Positions 62,022 to 64,000 of a stretch of 64,000 nt of DNA are shown here, in pieces. The stretch is from positions 496,001 through 560,000 of the forward strand of contig NZ_QUNI01000002.1 of the NCBI RefSeq assembly GCF_003385115.1. The letters run 5' to 3'. Both the position numbers and the translations under genes were made by a program. Below the pieces are notes generated by a model that saw only the letters and a program-made list of their open reading frames with translations, had not been told where the DNA came from and searched no databases. The DNA comes from Flavobacterium aquicola. Lineage in GTDB: Bacteria; Bacteroidota; Bacteroidia; Flavobacteriales; Flavobacteriaceae. How positions within the stretch are numbered: the first letter of the stretch is position 1; every line of letters begins with the position of its first letter.

Positions 62022-63359
62022 TTAATAATCTCTATTTATATCAAAAGCTTCCAGATATTCGGCCACACGTTTTACAAAACTGCCGCCCAAAGCACCATCT
62101 ACAACACGGTGATCGTAACTGTGAGACAAGAACATTTTTTGACGGATTCCTATAAAGTCACCTTCTGGTGTTTCAATTACCGCTGGTACTTTACGAATGG
62201 CTCCCAATGCTAATATCCCCACTTGTGGCTGATTGATAATTGGCGTTCCGAAAACACTTCCAAAGGTTCCAACATTTGTAACAGTATACGTTCCTCCTTG
62301 TGTATCGTCTGGTTTTAGTTTTCCAATTTTAGCACGGTTTCCTAAATCATTTACCGCTTTGGCCATTCCTACCAAATTTAATTGATCTGCATTTTTAATA
62401 ACAGGAACAATTAAGTTTCCATTTGGCAAAGCAGCAGCCATTCCCAGATTGATATCTTTCTTTTTTATGATAAAATCACCTTGTACAGATATATTCATAC
62501 CCGGATAATCTTTTAGAGCTTTTGCAACCGCTTCCATAAAAATTGGAGTATAAGTCAATTTTTCGCCTTCTCTTTTTTCGAAAGCATTTTTAACTTTATC
62601 TCTCCATTTTACAATATTAGTCACATCAACTTCAATGAACGATTGTACGTGCGCCGAAGTCTGCACCGAAGCAACCATGTAACCTGAAATCAGCTTGCGC
62701 ATTCTGTCCATTTCTATGATTTCGTCACCTCCATTTACAGAAACCGGTGAAGCCGTTTGTGGTGGAGATACTAACGCTACTTTTGGAACTTCAACAGCTT
62801 CAGCTGCTTTAACAGGAACTTCAACTTCAACTGCAGGTGCTGTTATAGGCTGAGGCTGAGATCCTCTATTTTTTATATAATTTAAAATATCGTCTTTTGT
62901 GATTCGCCCATCTTTTCCAGAACCGGCAATACTGTCTAATTCAGCCAAACTAACACCTTCTTCTTTTGCAATATTTTTCACTAATGGAGAAAAGAATTTA
63001 TCACTTTCAAAAAAGCTAATCGGAGCAGAAACTGTTTCTTTAGCTGTTTCAACAGTTTTTTCAATTTCCTCAACAATTGCTGCTGGAACTTGCTGAACTG
63101 GAACTTCAACAGCTCCTCCTTCAGTTTCAATAATAGCAATTGTTTCACCTACTTGAACCAAATCATCTTTGCCAAATAATTTTTCGACAAGAACACCCGA
63201 AACCTCGGACGGAACCTCTGAATCAACTTTGTCAGTTGCAATTTCTAGAACGGCCTCATCCGCTTCTATTTTATCGCCAACTTCTTTTAACCAGTTTGTA
63301 ATGGTTGCTTCCGCAACGCTTTCTCCCATTTTCGGAAGCTTTAATTCAAATCTTGCCAT
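62022..63359 (-). CDS. 2-oxoacid dehydrogenase E2 component (dihydrolipoamide acyltransferase)
   Basis: A 445-residue E2. One lipoyl domain (about 1-78) with lipoyl-Lys44 in EIATDKVDSEV, an Ala/Pro/Glu-rich linker, a peripheral-subunit-binding domain (about 122-160, SPLVKNIAKEEGVSLAELDSIAGSG) and the catalytic domain (about 215-445) with the DHRVVDGALGG motif near the end. A single lipoyl domain and this C-terminus are most like branched-chain or pyruvate-type E2; 2-oxoglutarate E2 is less likely. The E1 and E3 genes are not in the window. Confidence 0.92.
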   Translation of the reverse strand: MARFELKLPKMGESVAEATITNWLKEVGDKIEADEAVLEIATDKVDSEVPSEVSGVLVEKLFGKDDLVQVGETIAIIETEGGAVEVPVQQVPAAIVEEIEKTVETAKETVSAPISFFESDKFFSPLVKNIAKEEGVSLAELDSIAGSGKDGRITKDDILNYIKNRGSQPQPITAPAVEVEVPVKAAEAVEVPKVALVSPPQTASPVSVNGGDEIIEMDRMRKLISGYMVASVQTSAHVQSFIEVDVTNIVKWRDKVKNAFEKREGEKLTYTPIFMEAVAKALKDYPGMNISVQGDFIIKKKDINLGMAAALPNGNLIVPVIKNADQLNLVGMAKAVNDLGNRAKIGKLKPDDTQGGTYTVTNVGTFGSVFGTPIINQPQVGILALGAIRKVPAVIETPEGDFIGIRQKMFLSHSYDHRVVDGALGGSFVKRVAEYLEAFDINRDY

Positions 63360-63441
63360 ATTATTAATCTAAAAGATGATTTTGATTTTAATTTTGCGAA
63401 ATTAATAAATATTTTAAATATAAATTATTTTAAATATAATT

Positions 63442-64000
63442 TTATTTCATTTTTACAATTTCTCCTCTGTCATTAGGAGAATCACTTCCAATACTAAAAT
63501 CTGCGCCCTCTGGAATTATTCTAAATACAACGCTTTTATTTTTAAGTCTTTCGTGAATATCTATACATTCTTTAAAGGAAACAAATTCATTATCCAAAAT
63601 AATCTGTAACCCGTTTCTTATTGAATTTGACTGCAAATTTACCTCTTTTTCTTCTTTCCAATTGAGAAAATCGACCTTTTTTTGGAAAACAGAGGTTATT
63701 ATTTTTGCTAATGTTTCGGAGGCAGATATAAGCAAATAATTAGCGGGAGGGATTTTTGTTTTAGGACGTCCCTGAATTCTTTTTACGAAAGAAAAAAACA
63801 CGATTCCAATTTTCATAAATACAGAAAAAAGAAAAGAAACTTGAAAATGTTTTTTATAAAAAAACTCCATGGCTTCCTGAAACCGCTTCATATAAACGGC
63901 ATCTTTACTTGTACTTTCTCCTTTATAATGTATTACTGCTGTTTCATGAAAATAATAATTATTTTTTCCTTTTTGCAGTGCCATATATGACAAATCAATA
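63442..64000 (-). CDS. GT2-family glycosyltransferase, C-terminal part (5' end outside window)
   Basis: At least 186 codons, open to the right edge; the internal TTG at 63993 is not a real start. The edge reads I-D-L-S-Y-M-A, then FHETAVIHYKGEST and a helical C-terminal part with ISASETLAKIITSVFQKK and MKIGIVFFSFVKRIQG. IDLSYMA(L) resembles the end of a GT2 (rhamnosyl- or related) transferase, where the acidic EDIDLS segment precedes the catalytic end. The C-terminal 90 residues are not recognised. Probably in surface-polysaccharide assembly. Confidence 0.7.
   Translation of the reverse strand, partial: IDLSYMALQKGKNNYYFHETAVIHYKGESTSKDAVYMKRFQEAMEFFYKKHFQVSFLFSVFMKIGIVFFSFVKRIQGRPKTKIPPANYLLISASETLAKIITSVFQKKVDFLNWKEEKEVNLQSNSIRNGLQIILDNEFVSFKECIDIHERLKNKSVVFRIIPEGADFSIGSDSPNDRGEIVKMK

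Noticed and set aside
1..64000. tRNA, rRNA, prophage or IS transposase
   Set aside because: No cloverleaf, rRNA segment, integrase or transposase gene was seen on either strand.

Overview
The window looks like chromosome of a Flavobacterium-type member of the Bacteroidota. The evidence is AT-rich DNA, SusC/SusD pairs, a hybrid two-component regulator, lipoboxes followed by acidic residues, a type IX secretion C-terminal domain, BshC (bacillithiol), a DUF4295 gene beside rpmG/rpmB, and candidate promoters of the Bacteroidota type (TAnnTTTG at -7). No tRNA, rRNA, CRISPR array, prophage or insertion sequence was seen.

Bases 1-28355 form a plant-polysaccharide region. The left part (1-8088, + strand) is a beta-mannan/galactomannan pathway: GH130 mannosylglucose phosphorylase (cut by the window edge), a mannobiose/cellobiose 2-epimerase, a secreted tandem CBM-like protein, GH26 and GH5 mannanases, and a GH97 predicted to be an alpha-galactosidase. 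The centre (8324-22117, + strand) has the gene order of a beta-1,4-galactan utilisation locus: HTCS regulator, SusC, SusD, SusE/F-like binding protein, GH53 endo-galactanase, GH2 beta-galactosidase. The right part (22174-28355, - strand) carries two SGNH acetylesterases (CE2-like and sialate-esterase-like), a GH3 beta-glucosidase and an aldo/keto reductase, which would suit acetylated (gluco)mannan. Side chains and acetyl groups would be removed, the backbone cut outside the cell, and oligosaccharides imported and ended by epimerase plus phosphorylase.

Bases 28500-38000 hold a DUF1573 protein, a histidine kinase/response regulator pair, a three-gene biotin-dependent acyl-CoA carboxylase (BCCP, biotin carboxylase, carboxyltransferase), an outer-membrane barrel protein and an L,D-transpeptidase lipoprotein. 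Bases 38052-48000 hold a B12-binding radical SAM protein, a 1201-residue T9SS type B surface protein, an alpha/beta hydrolase, an SdpI-like membrane protein with its ArsR repressor and a clear operator, and an MFS transporter.

Bases 48198-64000 are mostly housekeeping: bshC, a DUF5009-type membrane acyltransferase, ndk, a DUF721/DciA gene, a small lipoprotein, two convergent serine hydrolases with an AraC regulator, then on the - strand cinA, rpmB, rpmG, DUF4295, ftsY and a 57-residue membrane protein, then exonuclease, FAH-family enzyme and Hpt protein, a 2-oxoacid dehydrogenase E2 and the end of a GT2 glycosyltransferase.

The most unusual non-coding content is a set of intergenic repeats. 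Opposed 7-bp-period arrays flank a perfect 21-bp-arm terminator after ndk. Two diverged copies of one hairpin-bearing element share their ends but have different stems. There is also a GC-rich palindromic element, a perfect 29-bp inverted repeat, and several other short-period arrays.
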